A DNA stretch of 64,000 bases from Pectinophora gossypiella (Eukaryota > Arthropoda > Insecta > Lepidoptera > Gelechiidae): NCBI RefSeq assembly GCF_024362695.1, contig NC_065405.1, forward strand, positions 3,170,672-3,234,671, read 5' to 3'. The translations under genes were made by a program, and so were the position numbers. Within the stretch, counting starts at the first letter, position 1. Every line of letters begins with the position of its first letter. Under the pieces are notes generated by a model. The model saw only the letters and a program-made list of their open reading frames with translations. It was not told where the DNA came from and searched no databases. Shown one piece after another: positions 46,836 to 58,215 of this stretch.

Positions 46836-46995
46836 GTGGTAGCCCAGTAGAAAGAGCGCTTGACTCTCACCGTGAGGTCGCAGTTTCGAATCCCAGCCCG
46901 GGCCTAAACCATTGATTATCGAATTAGTTTGCGAATTCAAGTTTGGATCATAAATTATCACATGCGGTGCGATGATTATCGGTGAACGAAAAGGT
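46836..46995 (+). mobile_element. SINE family D head
   Basis: ggtagcccagtagaaagagc, then gaggtcgcagtttcgaatcc and cattgattatcgaattagtt. The A box is slightly damaged. Confidence 0.7.
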
Positions 46996-47184
46996 CGTGA
47001 GCTCGTTCGAGGGAAATCGTCGACCACGCCGGCGGGGTCGGTATCGGGGTCCTGAAGTGTTTGGGGTCGCGAGCTGATTGGCTGCCTAGAGTAGAGTAAT
47101 CTAGAGGCTAAAGGCTAGAGTAATCGGGTCGTCGGGATTGTATATTTGGTACGTTCTTCGGACGCCGATACTTTTCAGTACCGT

Positions 47185-47485
47185 CCCTAAGCGGGATGTA
47201 TTCGGAAGCCGCAACTACCAGGGGATTTGGGTGGTGCGGAGCAAAATCGAAAAAACGTTTTGCAGTTAATTTGAGCCATTGGGCAATGGTTGGCCCACAT
47301 TCCCGAGAAATGCATTTTCGGAGGTCTGTGACCTAAACTGTATTGGGCTGTTTTTAACTTTGCAGGTTGGAAGATCAGACACGCAGTCGCTTCTGTAAAA
47401 ATCGGACCTGTCAAATCCTCAGGTAAGGTAAGCGGACATAACGTGGTGGTAACATGGAAACGGGATAACGTTAGGGGGATGATAA
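47185..47485 (+). mobile_element. SINE family D body
   Basis: cccacattcccgagaaatgc, ctgtattgggctg, cagtcgcttctgtaaaaatc and acgggataacgttaggggga. No tRNA-like head attached. Confidence 0.7.
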
Positions 47486-47714
47486 TTTGATTTGTCTTTG
47501 ATCTTTAGGCATTCACCTAAAGAACCTCTTCACGTCGTTGAAACACTTCATGTTCTCTTTCTTGGAAGTTATTAAGTTATTATTTATTTTTAAAATAATA
47601 TTTCAATCATTATAATATCATATTACAAATTCGCAAATGCCCAATAAAATATATTTTTGGTCTAAAATTTTAAAAACATGTCAATTTAAAATATAAACAT
47701 AACATACATAAACA

Positions 47715-47955
47715 TCCTACACATATGTACACTGCTGGGCACAGGCCTCCCTTTAATCAACCTGAGGGGGTATGGAGCATACTCCACCATGCTGCTCCAC
47801 TGCGGGTCGGTGGAGGTGATTTACGGCTAATAATAGCCGGGACCAACGGCTTAACATGCCCTCCGAAGCGGAATCATCTTATTTTTTCAGGCAATCAGGT
47901 GATTCAAGCCTGTAAAGTCCTTACCAAACAAAGGACAGTCCCACAAAGTATTTGA
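47715..47955 (-). mobile_element. SINE family B copy (minus)
   Basis: Complement of the 38480-38705 copy: tgctgggcacaggcctccct, accatgctgctccactgcgg, gaatcatcttattttttcag and caaggacagtcccacaaagt-like head junction. Confidence 0.75.
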
Positions 47956-48470
47956 AATATACATAATTAAAATTATTGCGAAAGCAAACCCGTTAATTTG
48001 AAACTTGCATTCGTAATGGTGGAACATTTTCTATAGTAATTTTGTTAAGTAATTTGTTACCAAATCCCTACTGAACACCAAAAATATTATTTTTACCAAA
48101 TCCAAAAAGATGCTTTGTAAGATCCATCTCCCTTAAAATCCTTTGCAATTTTACCTGCAACAAAAGGAAATATACATTAATAGAGAATTATAAAAAAAAA
48201 TATATTGGTCCGAGATAATCTGTGTTTTACAGTAGGCAAGTTATCTGGATATAAATACTCTCGCGATAGTAATAATAAAAAAATATTGAGGAAGGAAAGA
48301 GATAAGAATAACCAACAAAAACATTTTCATGTAAAATGTGCCAAGTTGAGATCATATCGATCGCAATGTCAAACAGTTATCAGATTTCGTGTAGAGTTAC
48401 ACTTCTAACTCTACAGGAGCTAACTATACAAACACTTAGTGTAGAAATTCTACACCTTAGGTAAAATACC

Positions 48471-48504
48471 TATGGGGCTTGTCCGTTTCTGCACAAGCCC
48501 CATA
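48471..48504. repeat. hairpin with 12-bp perfect stem
   Basis: tatggggcttgt and acaagccccata flank 10 bases. Two smaller palindromes lie just before it (gtgtagaaattctacac and aggtaaaatacct). Confidence 0.55.
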
Positions 48505-48510
48505 TTGAAA

Positions 48511-48802
48511 AAATCCACTTGATATTAACTCAGAATAATGAGCTGAATCCCCCCATACAAGTACTTACAGGGAGCCTTACAAGTACATATGGGTGTTAGT
48601 GACACCGTAACAAATACTGAGGGGATAATTCAGATCATGATTCTGAGTTGATAAAAAGTGGAATTTTCATGAACATTTTAGTGCTTTTTTAAAATACTTT
48701 TAATTCCATAGTGTTGCGACGGAAAATACCACTTGATAACTACTCAGAATCATCTGAATCAACCCTTAAAGTTTTCGTTACGATGTCACTAACACCCTGT
48801 AT
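48511..48802. mobile_element. CAGGGTGT foldback MITE plus an adjacent partial arm
   Basis: 48588-48802 is a two-armed copy (gggtgttagtgacaccgtaa to gatgtcactaacaccctgta). 48511-48587 is the decayed right arm of another copy, so two elements sit end to end. Confidence 0.7.
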
Positions 48803-49111
48803 ACGGTCACGAGCATTAATATGTATACACTTTGGTACCATGTCACATTAACTTTTTTGACAAATTGAACTGTAAGTCACACTAAATGTCAAATATGTTA
48901 GTGCGACAGAGTCCTAAAGTGGGTACATTATATTGCTCATGACTGTACACCCACTTCCACCAGCTATGTTTAAGTTCCATGTAATAAAGGGCAAGGTTAT
49001 TGCCATTAACCAGGTACCAATCCCATTCAACCTGAAATCATGAAAACATGGAAACCGCATGATATCAATTCTCTATGATTTAAACATGAATTCAAACTTA
49101 TAAAGTCAATG

Positions 49112-49440
49112 AGAGCCGTGGTAGCCCAGTTGGTAGAACGCATGCCTCTCACTTTGAGGTCGCAGGTTCGAATCCAGCACAGGCCTAAACCAATGATTGT
49201 CAAATTTGATTTCGAATTCATGATTGGATCATAAATGATTATAACGTGGTCAGGAAACCCACATTCCAGAGAAATGCAATTTTGGAGGTATGTGACCTAA
49301 CCTGTATTGGGCTGGTAATCCCTTCGCAGGTTGAAAGGTCAGAGAGGCAGTCGCTTCTGTAAAAAACTGGATCTGTTAAATTATCAGGTTAGGTAAGCGG
49401 ACCCTGTGAAAAACGGGATAACGCTAGGAGGATGATGAAA
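49112..49440 (+). mobile_element. SINE family D, full-length copy
   Basis: tRNA-like head at 49112-49185 (gtggtagcccagttggtaga, ctcactttgaggtcgc, ggttcgaatccagc) joined to a body with acattccagagaaatgcaat, gtcgcttctgtaaaaaactg and gataacgctaggaggatgat. RNA polymerase III A and B boxes are well preserved. Confidence 0.85.
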
Positions 49441-50509
49441 GTCAAATTCAATGATTGGGAGGCCAAGCTGGGTGCCGTAATCGTAACATTACGGTGTAAG
49501 TCACGTAGACATATGATATGACACATTTACAACGAGATATTAAATATGGTAGAAGCTTTAAGTTACTCTGACGTTAGGGCTGGCGAGGTCGGACGTCGCG
49601 GATCTCACAACCCACACGAGATAAACATACCATATATTGTTGTTACAACCGACACCCCTGCTAGGATAACTTGTATAGCCGTCAAGTATCACGATTGTGA
49701 GTCTGTGAGGAACAAATTACGGTTAATGAGAATAATCCTTGGTCCATCGTGGCTAACGAAGCGGAAAAGGGACGCATAATGGCCAAACGAGATGAATCTT
49801 GTCACACGAATGACGGCTTTCCCCAGATATAGGTAATTGAATGGGAAAATTCATCCACGTTTTATTAAATCAGGTTTATTAAGGTTCAGGGCATTGATTT
49901 GATTAACAGGTATTCTGAAAGTGGTACTGCTGCTCAACCTATGCTAGACACAATACATAGGGTGGGCAGAGTCAAAAGGCAACTTGCAATGGTTTAGCCT
50001 ATAATGAACTTCATAGTGACATTACCGATATGGCCAAACGTTGATTAAAATATCATTAAACGTTGACGTTTTATTGAAATATGGCCATTGCATGAAATAA
50101 TCGAGCACATCGTGAAATGATCAATTCTAAGATCTGGCCACGACAGTGACAAGGGATTAGACTATCGCTCATAACATAAAACCATTATGTTATGATCATA
50201 GAAAAACCACAATCCTTCTGTTGGATTTTATGTCGTGCCCGTGAATACAAGGATCTGAACATGTCCTATGTTTAATCGCTCCCACAACATTATACAAGCT
50301 AAACAAAACATTTCCTTAAAATTACTGGTTTTCATTTGACCCTTTAAAGTCGTAAGACCGAATGCCCTTTTGAAATCCAAAGCCCATTGTTTAACTATTG
50401 TGTCTGGAAATCTCTCGGCCTTAGGAGGGTAAGGAAGAGTTTAAACAATTACATAGTCAGTGTTAAATCATGATATCTCTATTAGAGCGAGTGTGTACAC
50501 AGCACAACG

Positions 50510-50780
50510 AAATCCACATTCCCGAGAAATGCATTTTTCGGAGGTATGTGTCCTAAACATTTTCATTACTCCATAGATGGCGGTTACTCCACCGACAAGA
50601 GCGCAGCTCTTAAATAGAGAGAGAGAGAGAGAGTGTCCTAAACTGTATTAGGCTTGTTTTTTCTTCGCAGTTTGGAAGGTTAGACAGGCAGTCACTTCTG
50701 TAAAAAACCGGACCTGTCAAATCTTCAGGTTAGAGGTAAGCGGACCCTATGAAAAACGGGATAACGCTAGGGAGATGATG
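50510..50780 (+). mobile_element. SINE family D body interrupted by another repeat
   Basis: acattcccgagaaatgcatt is cut by 50560-50636 (gatggcggttactccaccga, agctcttaaatagagagaga), the same short element found at 63190-63250. The SINE then resumes at gtcctaaactgtattaggct. Confidence 0.75.
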
Positions 50781-51435
50781 ACCATCGAAAACTGAGATAG
50801 GGGGTTACTCATGCGGGGATCATTTAATGATAATTACATCATCCACATTAATAGTATTTCTAATAATATAAATTACCACGCTGTTATTATAATCCTTCTA
50901 AATATAATGTTCGCGCACTTATCACTTAATTAGATCTTTCGAGTGGTGACGGGAATTACGTTGTAAGTGCGGTCCGTTATAGTTGGAAAAGCCAGTACAA
51001 CAATATCATAAACAAGATGAATGGCATCGCAAAGCATTAAGAGAATTTCGAGATAATAGAATTCTGAAAGCTAAGTGCTTTATGTAACATCTAAAAGCAG
51101 GATCTCTTCAAGTATATAACAGCTAATAAGTCAGGGTTTAGTTTAACATTTTAGAAACAAAATTCCGTTATTTTAAACGTAGAAGACAAAGAATTAAGAA
51201 GTGAGTAAAAGTGTGAATTCACTCACTATATCTGCTTTACCTCAAAAGAAACGACACGTATCTAATTTCGAATGACTTTACTCATTTGTATTCAACTCCA
51301 CAGAGCCATCGATGTATTTTCTTCCTTCTATTTGGATTTTACAAAGGTTCTGAATTCCCAAGACCATCCCCTGTCTTCGGGTCGGGGTCTAGGTATTATA
51401 ACTCTAGACCAGACAAAGGCAAAAAGCTAGGGGTA

Positions 51436-51453
51436 GTCCCACGTCGGGCGCCA
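51436..51453 (-). other. tRNA-Lys-type primer-binding-site-like sequence (minus)
   Basis: On the minus strand TGGCGCCCGACGTGGGAC differs at two positions from the complement of the tRNA-Lys 3' end. No LTR end or internal coding region was identified beside it. Confidence 0.3.
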
Positions 51454-51808
51454 ACAGGTCACAACTACTTTGAATTGACTCCATGCTCCTTTGTCGGAGT
51501 TGGAAACTTTACAAACAATAAAAGAGACGCCGAAAACTTCCAAAGGCAATACTCTACTGAATTTATTCTGGAACTTTTATAGAGATGATTTTTGTAACGG
51601 CCAGACCATTCCAGGTTATGTGCAGTTCTGTTGGTTAAGACCAAGTTTGGGAAGAAATATGTGAGGCCACTTAAAAGTTGTCCCCACTTTTTGTGATTGC
51701 CTATTCCGAAGAGTGTAATGGAGTAGTTATTTAGTCTGATGATGCGTATTAAAGGAAATGATATTGTTTGAGCTCCTCTATGAATTTCCCTTTATAAACA
51801 GATAAAAT

Positions 51809-52014
51809 ACAGGTGTTAGTGACATCGTAACGAAAACTTTGAGCGTTGATACAAACCATGATTCTGAGTTGATATCAAATGCAATTTTATGTCGCACTGA
51901 AAATAATTAAGAAAAAACACTAACATTTTCATTTTCCGACAGGAAATTCCTCTTGATATCAACTCAGAATCATGGTGATCATCCCTTTTTATCCGTTATA
52001 TAGTCACTAATATG
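51809..52014. mobile_element. CAGGGTGT foldback MITE (diverged)
   Basis: tacaggtgttagtgacatcg to tttttatccgttatatagtc-like right end; the arms include gattctgagttgatatcaa and its inverse. Confidence 0.7.
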
Positions 52015-52024
52015 AGTACTTGTA

Positions 52025-52245
52025 TGGCGTGTAAGTGACACCCTTAACGACTATGGGGGGATTATTCAGCTCATTACTCTGAGCTAAAATCAACTGGAAT
52101 TTTCCATCGCAAAAGTATAGAATTGAAAATAATTTTAAACAACACACTACAAAAAAGCATGAATTTTGCGACGAAAAATTGTACATGATATTAACTGAGA
52201 ATTATGAGCGGATCATCCCCCTCAGTATTCGTCCCCCTCAGTACT
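52025..52245. mobile_element. second, diverged CAGGGTGT foldback MITE
   Basis: gtgtaagtgacacccttaac, ggggattattcagctcatta and the inverse segment acatgatattaactgagaat to atccccctcagtattcgt. It lies directly after the copy at 51809. Confidence 0.65.
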
Positions 52246-52320
52246 CCCAGTATTCAGTATTAGTGTTCAAGTACAGGCTGTTGCCTGTATACTATGTCGC
52301 TGCAAACGTCACGACTTATG

Positions 52321-52843
52321 GTATATATGTCGCAGTCGGATTGTATAATCCGCTGTACTACATTACGGCTAGCTGTTTTCAAAAACAGAGCCGTTTTGTA
52401 ATGCGGCGGTTCAACGGTTAGCTGTATTGAATGCGGCTACGTAAAAAACCGCCGAAACGTATTCGTCGCCATACGTCATTCAACACGGCTAGCCGTAATG
52501 TAATAAAGCGAGGTATTAGCCGCCTCTTTGTCAGTTTTTAGTTCCGATTCTTAACACTCATGGCGGCGCCTGTCATAACAACTACAATGGCGTTGGATGC
52601 AGAAAGTGTTACAAGTGAATGAAATAAAGAAAACGTGTTAAATATGTCGGTAAAAAGTTAATTTAAGAACAATTTTCAAGTAATAGTACAATGCGGCTAA
52701 ACGTGGGTCGCTTTATTGGAGAACGTATCGCAATGACAATACGGCTAATCGTTGAACCGCCGCATTACAAAACGGCCCTGTTTCTGAAAACAGCTAGCCG
52801 TAATGTAATACAGCGGATTATACAATCCGACTGCGACATATAC
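52321..52843. mobile_element. 523-bp foldback element with GTCGCAGTCGG ends
   Basis: Left arm gtcgcagtcggattgtataa through ctagctgttttcaaaaacag and aatgcggcggttcaacggtt is inverted at the right with few differences (52700-52843). Arms are about 110 bp; the interior contains further tagccg motifs in both orientations. No transposase frame. Confidence 0.8.
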
Positions 52844-53150
52844 AACAGTCATTTTCCTGAGTATTTCTTGCTTGCGGAATCCGTGACTTTGATCTGATAA
52901 TCGCTATTGAAGAAAATATGGATGGAACGTCAATAGGCTAGATAAATTGGATCTTTTTAATCAAAGGCTTTATTGGAGCCCATGAGAGTGTTCGAGGAAT
53001 TTTATTAGGAGGTCGTACACTGCATGTGGGATGCGCACATCAGCAATAAGAGGATTCCTCCCGTTTCTCTCGAGAACCATGTTAGTAGGTCAATAGCTCG
53101 CGTGCTCAGGTTGGGGGTGAGCAGATTGAATGACAGCATGAATTAATTGA

Positions 53151-53411
53151 ATGTGCCTGCGGGCACGACGTGGTGGTTCTATTCGTGTTCGTCCCACCAA
53201 AATAACAACGTTAGAAGCCAAGCAATATTTAATATATCCGACAGCCGTTCGGAAGCATGACATGACACAACAAACAGGGTACATTATTGCGCACACAGGA
53301 ACAACAAAAATTAAAAAAAAAGGTAAATGGAAAGATTACCTACAAAAGGCGGCAAGCGTATTGGGAACTAATTTTGATAGTCTTCTTCCATCATCCCTGG
53401 AGCCTGTTTAA
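53151..53411 (+). CDS. unrecognised 86-codon open frame (doubtful)
   Basis: The plus frame from MCLRARRGGS includes RVRPTKITTLEAKQYLIYPT, TGYIIAHTGTTK and KKKGKWKDYLQKAASVLG and ends with a stop at 53409-53411. The composition is more protein-like than the other chance frames here. It has no evident promoter, splice sites or recognised family and is followed directly by repeat DNA. It may be the end of a transposon-encoded protein or chance. Confidence 0.25.
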   Translation: MCLRARRGGSIRVRPTKITTLEAKQYLIYPTAVRKHDMTQQTGYIIAHTGTTKIKKKGKWKDYLQKAASVLGTNFDSLLPSSLEPV

Positions 53412-53565
53412 TAAAACTTACAATTGTAAATTACCATGACAATTTGATGTACATTGCGGAGTGTGTGATCACGAATATTTTGCAGTTTCATATTAGCTAC
53501 GCAATGAACATCAAATTGTCGGTGTAATTTACAATTGTAAGTTTTATTAAACAGGCCCCAGGTGT

Positions 53566-53752
53566 CAGGGTTACTATTGAGCCGCCAAAGGCCCCTGACA
53601 TGGCTCATGTAACGACTACTTACATCAGTAAGCCTACCCTCATCCGCAGCCCAAGGTTTCGTACCGGGTGAGAGCCCTCAGCGCTCCCCATTTGTCCGGC
53701 CAAGTGGTTAATGCCATCTGCGGCAAATCTACAATAAGTCACGTAAAAAAAA
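53566..53752 (-). repeat. SINE family A end joined to SINE family C (both minus)
   Basis: 53566-53626 complements the family A end (ggtgtcagggttactattga, gcccctgacatggctcatgt). 53643-53752 complements family C (gagccctcagcgctccccat, aagtcacgt). Confidence 0.75.
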
Positions 53753-53799
53753 GCTACCAGGAATCAACAGTAAAACATGTGCTGGTAGAAAGAGACATT

Positions 53800-54090
53800 G
53801 ATTGTTGTAGTATTTTTATATAATATGTAAGTCTACTTAAATTTATTGTTTATATTTTTATTGTGTTATTTTTTTTTGTCTTTATATTAGTAAGTATAAT
53901 TGTTCTTGTAATTTCATAAGATTTGTACGCTTATGTAGGTATGTCTATCTGTAGTATTATACACTGCATGTATCCTTATCGTAGTAGGTCAGCTGGAAGA
54001 AATCTCTTTTTTAGAGATAAGCTTACCTGTACTGTCTGATTTCTTTGTGTGTTTCTTTCTGTGTTCTATTGTGTACAAATAAATAAATAA
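53800..54090 (+). mobile_element. LINE 3' end with AAATA tail
   Basis: gtaggtcagctggaagaaat and ctcttttttagagataagct lead to gtgtacaaataaataaataa. A CR1/Jockey-like untranslated end with no protein. Confidence 0.65.
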
Positions 54091-54404
54091 AGAGACGTTA
54101 TTGTGTCATAGTTGCCATTACACTATCGACAGTGGTATCGTGCACGTTATGAAGCCCAATAACATGCTGTGCATTAACCGATCTCTTATCTTCTGGGACA
54201 TAAAATGTAAAGTGCGTATCTCTATTTATTATTTAAGTCTCTGACATCGAAGCGGAGATAAGGGTGTGTTATTTTACGACAGGTATAAGGGCTGAAAGGC
54301 GTAATGTAACGTCACTGTAACCCATTAGCCACCTGCGTTTATTTGATGGCGATTGAGAGTACAAGCTGATTTATTGAAACCTGTAATACGTATAATACCT
54401 TTCG

Positions 54405-54677
54405 AATCCCGGTGGGGACATATCACAAAAATCACTTTGTGATCCCTAGTTTGGTTAGGACATTACAGGCTGATCACCTGATTGTCCGAAAGTAAAATGA
54501 TCCGTGCTTCGGAAGGCACGTTAAGCCGTTGATCCCGGTTATTACTTACTGATGTAAATATGTAGTCGTTACATGAGCCATGTCAGGGGCCTTTGGCGGC
54601 TCAGTAATAACCCTGACACCAGGGTTGATGAGGTTGGTATTCCACCTCACAACCCACACGATAAGAAGAAGAAGATA
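54405..54677 (+). mobile_element. SINE family A copy
   Basis: cgaatcccggtggggacata, aaaatcactttgtgatccct, atcacctgattgtccgaaag, atgtcaggggcctttggcgg, and an AAG-rich tail after cacacgata. Confidence 0.85.
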
Positions 54678-54733
54678 CCTGTAATGTTTTTTATAGGCAA
54701 CGTATTCAGTAATAATATTGCGTAAAAGGTATA

Positions 54734-54760
54734 TAAAGAAAGAAAGAAAGAAAGAAACAT
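54734..54760 (+). repeat. (GAAA)n microsatellite
   Basis: Six AAAG/GAAA units before a TTTATT run. Confidence 0.75.
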
Positions 54761-55419
54761 TTATTATTTATATTGTCTACGATGGTCACTGTGGTCCTGG
54801 TACACCTGCTTGATTCTCAAACGGGGAACCCGGTTCGAAACCCGGTATCTATTTATTTATACATTTATTGTGAAAAACATTATTAATATGACGTCGTTAA
54901 ACCACCAGAGGGTTTATCCCGACATCACACCCACAACACGTATTAACGTTGTATTGTATCGTAACATAACGAAAGGGCCCGCCCGATATAGACCGCCTGG
55001 TTTTATAAGACGCTTCCAAGATGGTAGAACAAAAGCAAACAATCTACACCGAACTCACGCACCAAGTCGAACGCATACGTAGAAGTGGCTACTAGACTTA
55101 CACCAATGAGTTATCTAGACACGCGGTCGCGTGTCAAGCCAAGTTCAAGAAACAGAACTGGCGAGCCGCACCGTGTGTAATATTACACGAACCATTTGGA
55201 GCCACTTTTGAGACAGACCTTAGGCTACAATACATTATCTTATGTTATAAGAAGATATTTTATGTTATACTGTTACTTATAAATAAATTCAGGACTGACC
55301 ATTGAACTTGGCCCCCATTTAGATCTCACTTCTTTTGTCGTTAAAGTCAACAGCCCAGGCATTGAACTTGGCTGTCATTTCACATTTTTGTTTTTGATTG
55401 GATTAATTTATCTTAAGTG

Positions 55420-55580
55420 CAGTTTCGACAAACACAGTTGGATCGACCATTATAGATGGCAATACTCACTCATCTGAGGCTAACCACCTATCACGCTGGT
55501 CTAACAGAAAGCTCGGCGACGCGTGAGTACTTAGTTCTTTCTACCTGGGTTATAGTTGTGAGCTGACGTTATGTGTACGA
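55420..55580 (+). repeat. repeat family E copy
   Basis: agtgcagtttcgacaaacac, cctatcacgctggtctaaca, gaaagctcggcgacgcgtga, gttatagttgtgagctgac. Confidence 0.7.
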
Positions 55581-55649
55581 TCAGGATCATATAGATGCGA
55601 TTTGAAGCGATGTGAATTTGTGACGCCTAAACTAATGAATGACAGACCT

Positions 55650-56043
55650 AAAAAAACTAAACTAATGAATAGAGCTATCTATCTATTACTTATTATAATT
55701 ATGTTTATAAATTATATACATATAATGTGTCTTAATTATTAATGTTTTGATAATGTGTTTATTTTGGTATCGGTACTTTTAGTTAAGTTTATATTTGTTT
55801 TAATTTTTTTCTCCTCCTCTTTTGTTCTCATAATAATTATATCTAGGTCCTATTAGTTACTCTGTTGTAGTCTTTAGAATGTAATTCCTCTTTAAGTATC
55901 TATGTATGCGTGCCTACATTGCTTCAATCATACAAAATGTAAACCGTGGATAGTTGTAATTGGCTTGCAACATGTTTTTTACCATTTGTAATTCTTATAT
56001 TGATAAGCTGTTACTATCCCTTTAAATAAATAAATAAATAAAT
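55650..56043 (+). mobile_element. LINE 3' end with TAAA tail
   Basis: Long AT-rich untranslated end (ttctcctcctcttttgttct, gtgcctacattgcttcaatc) finishing in aataaataaataaat. No coding remains. Confidence 0.55.
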
Positions 56044-56278
56044 GAACTGACAGAGGGCAGCAGTAACTGTCAGTACTATTCAGAGGCGGAGGACAGGAGT
56101 CCGTACGGTTTGGAAATATACTACTCTGGACGCCATCCCACTCGCGACTCCACAGAGTACTGCGGGGCGGAAGGCAAGAGAGAAACCACTGCCCTATTTT
56201 TCCCTAAAGAAGTAGCGTGGAGAACGCTACACCGACAAGAGCGTGGCTCTTAAATTAGTGATGTGATGAAACTAATTA
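56041..56278 (+). mobile_element. repeat family F, right-end copy
   Basis: gacagagggcagcagtaact, cagaggcggaggacaggagt, gaagtagcgtggagaacgct and right end gctcttaaattagtgatg, the inverse of the left end at 33905. Inserted next to, or in, a LINE tail. Confidence 0.65.
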
Positions 56279-56639
56279 ATGCTTTAAGGTGGTATTAAAC
56301 TTCGGATAGGTACCATTTCGTCGGCGTTTCACATTTGTTTCGCTTTTGGCTGTAAGTATCTAATTATCTTACGATGCATTCAGTTTCCTACACCAAAGTT
56401 AGTGCCTTAGTCTAAGTTTACCACTATAACCGAATCTAGGGAGGAGAGTGAACTAAGTTGGGTCCCGATAGAATTTGTACATGCATAGAATCTGTTATCT
56501 GCTTCTACGGTGCCTCAACTATTAATAGAGCTAGTTACTGTATTATTTGGAATGTTGTTGCGTACTATAAATATATAAAGATTTAAGAACAAATATTATA
56601 TTTATTATATTATTTATTAATTTTTATTTTTCGGTATTG

Positions 56640-56700
56640 TACCATCTACTCTGAAGAAGCAAGAGAAGTGTGTCAGGATTGAAGCAAGTTGAATTCTGAG
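56640..56700 (+). repeat. RTE-like LINE C-terminal scrap
   Basis: tctactctgaagaagcaaga, gtgtgtcaggattgaagcaa: an internally deleted copy of the 44930-45130 segment. Confidence 0.6.
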
Positions 56701-57944
56701 TTTATATACATACGTAATATACGTATATAAATGTATTTGTTACATAGTTAAACATAGCTTAAACAGTCTATATGTGACCCAAACTAATCGAACTATTTTG
56801 TCCAGGGTAAGCAAAGAACTGGGATCCCACCAAAGCTACCTCTGTCTATAGTTAGCTGTAAGTACATGTACAGGCAAAAAAATAAAATAGGTTAATGCAT
56901 ATTGTTTACCATTCCGCCAATTGCAACTATTGTTCTGCATTGCTGAGTTTGGAGTAATTTAGATTATACTTAGCATAATAACCGCATATAACTCGCCCGA
57001 CAAGACCTTTCATAGTATGTACTCATGCACATCCAACTTCAGACTTTGAATTTCCGAGCTCTCCAATAAGGGTTTAAAAAACTCTTCACTTGAAATTGTT
57101 TAAAGTAAAATGGCGGTCTACTGACTCTTATCGTCTAAGGGCAGAGGTTTAATTTATGAGCGGGCGCGGTAATACCCTGAAATTAAGGGATTACTGACCG
57201 GGGTGCCTTCCTCGGGGCTTGAGGATTTTTACGTGAGGCCTGAATTGCTTTGCATGTACTTCATTTACAACGAAAAGGGGCTTTCGAATTGGTGGAATAA
57301 AACGGGGTCTATTAGGACCGATGAGGTGTTTGTTTTCACAGAGTTCGAAGCATCATTTGTATGGTCAGAGGCAGTATCATTGTTTTTATTTTTTAAATGA
57401 CATATTGTGTACTTACACAAAAACTTTAATACTTTTTAAGTCTGATGTTTTTGTATTGTTATTGCGTGTGGCAAATTGTATATCAAAGAATTTATTTATT
57501 ATTTTCTTTGTTTATTGTTTGATCGGTCTTTTTTTTATTTTAACTACATTAATTAGATATTGCGCAAAAGGTTACAGATAAACTTTCGATTTGTTTTATA
57601 TACAAATTAGAATATGCTTGCTTACCCGTGTTTTTCGTTGCGACTTTGTCACCTTTTTTTTAGAGAAAGTGGGCCATCGAAGGATGAAAATGGGTCATTT
57701 TCACAGGGATTTTTTTTGGAAAAAGCGGAACCAGAAAAGGAAGAGTGGACGATAACTGGTAACGGAGCAGCTTTAAATTTTCACCTAACTGCGACTATGA
57801 CAATGGGACGGCCCTATTGCTTTTCTTTAATCATAAAAAAACGAAAAATTTCACTGCGATTTTTTTCTCGTATCAACATTATACACACTTACAAAAAAGT
57901 AAGCTTACAAATATTTCTCAAATGGGCTAGTTCGAGGTATGATA
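56701..57944. other. unassigned DNA
   Basis: No supported gene. Frames at 57203-57400, 57321-57581 and 57614-57979 have no recognisable domains, exon borders or codon signature; the last overlaps the repeat at 57945. Confidence 0.4.
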
Positions 57945-58145
57945 AGTTGCAAAAGTCCAATCAGTTTCTTGCAAAGTAATAAATTAACTGGTTGTACTTA
58001 AGACCTCCTGGTTTCATGTCGTTTCTGTAATAGACCAAAAACACTTACCTAAACATAAATTTTGTAATTATGACAACTTATGGTTTATAATTTCACCACT
58101 GTTTACAAATACTCACTGCCTGAACTCTTGCTCTTTGATTGTACA
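57945..58145 (-). repeat. inverted copy of the 22456-22625 repeat
   Basis: aagtccaatcagtttcttgc, aatttcaccactgtttacaa and ctcttgctctttgattgtac are the complement of the earlier copy. Confidence 0.65.
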
Positions 58146-58215
58146 TCCATCGCAAGATGAACTAAGTATCCTTACTTCACCGACCTTACTGTTAGACTAA
58201 CGTGTCGCCGGCTAT
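58146..58215 (-). repeat. repeat family E fragment (minus)
   Basis: catcgcaagatgaactaagt and caccgaccttactgttagac complement the family. Confidence 0.65.

Noticed and set aside
51286..51582. 98-codon frame as a possible second exon for the 40227 exon
   Set aside because: No acceptor in the right phase was identified and the sequence contains a primer-site-like motif on the other strand.
57614..57979. 121-codon open frame
   Set aside because: No domain or codon signature, and its end overlaps a repeat found elsewhere in the window.
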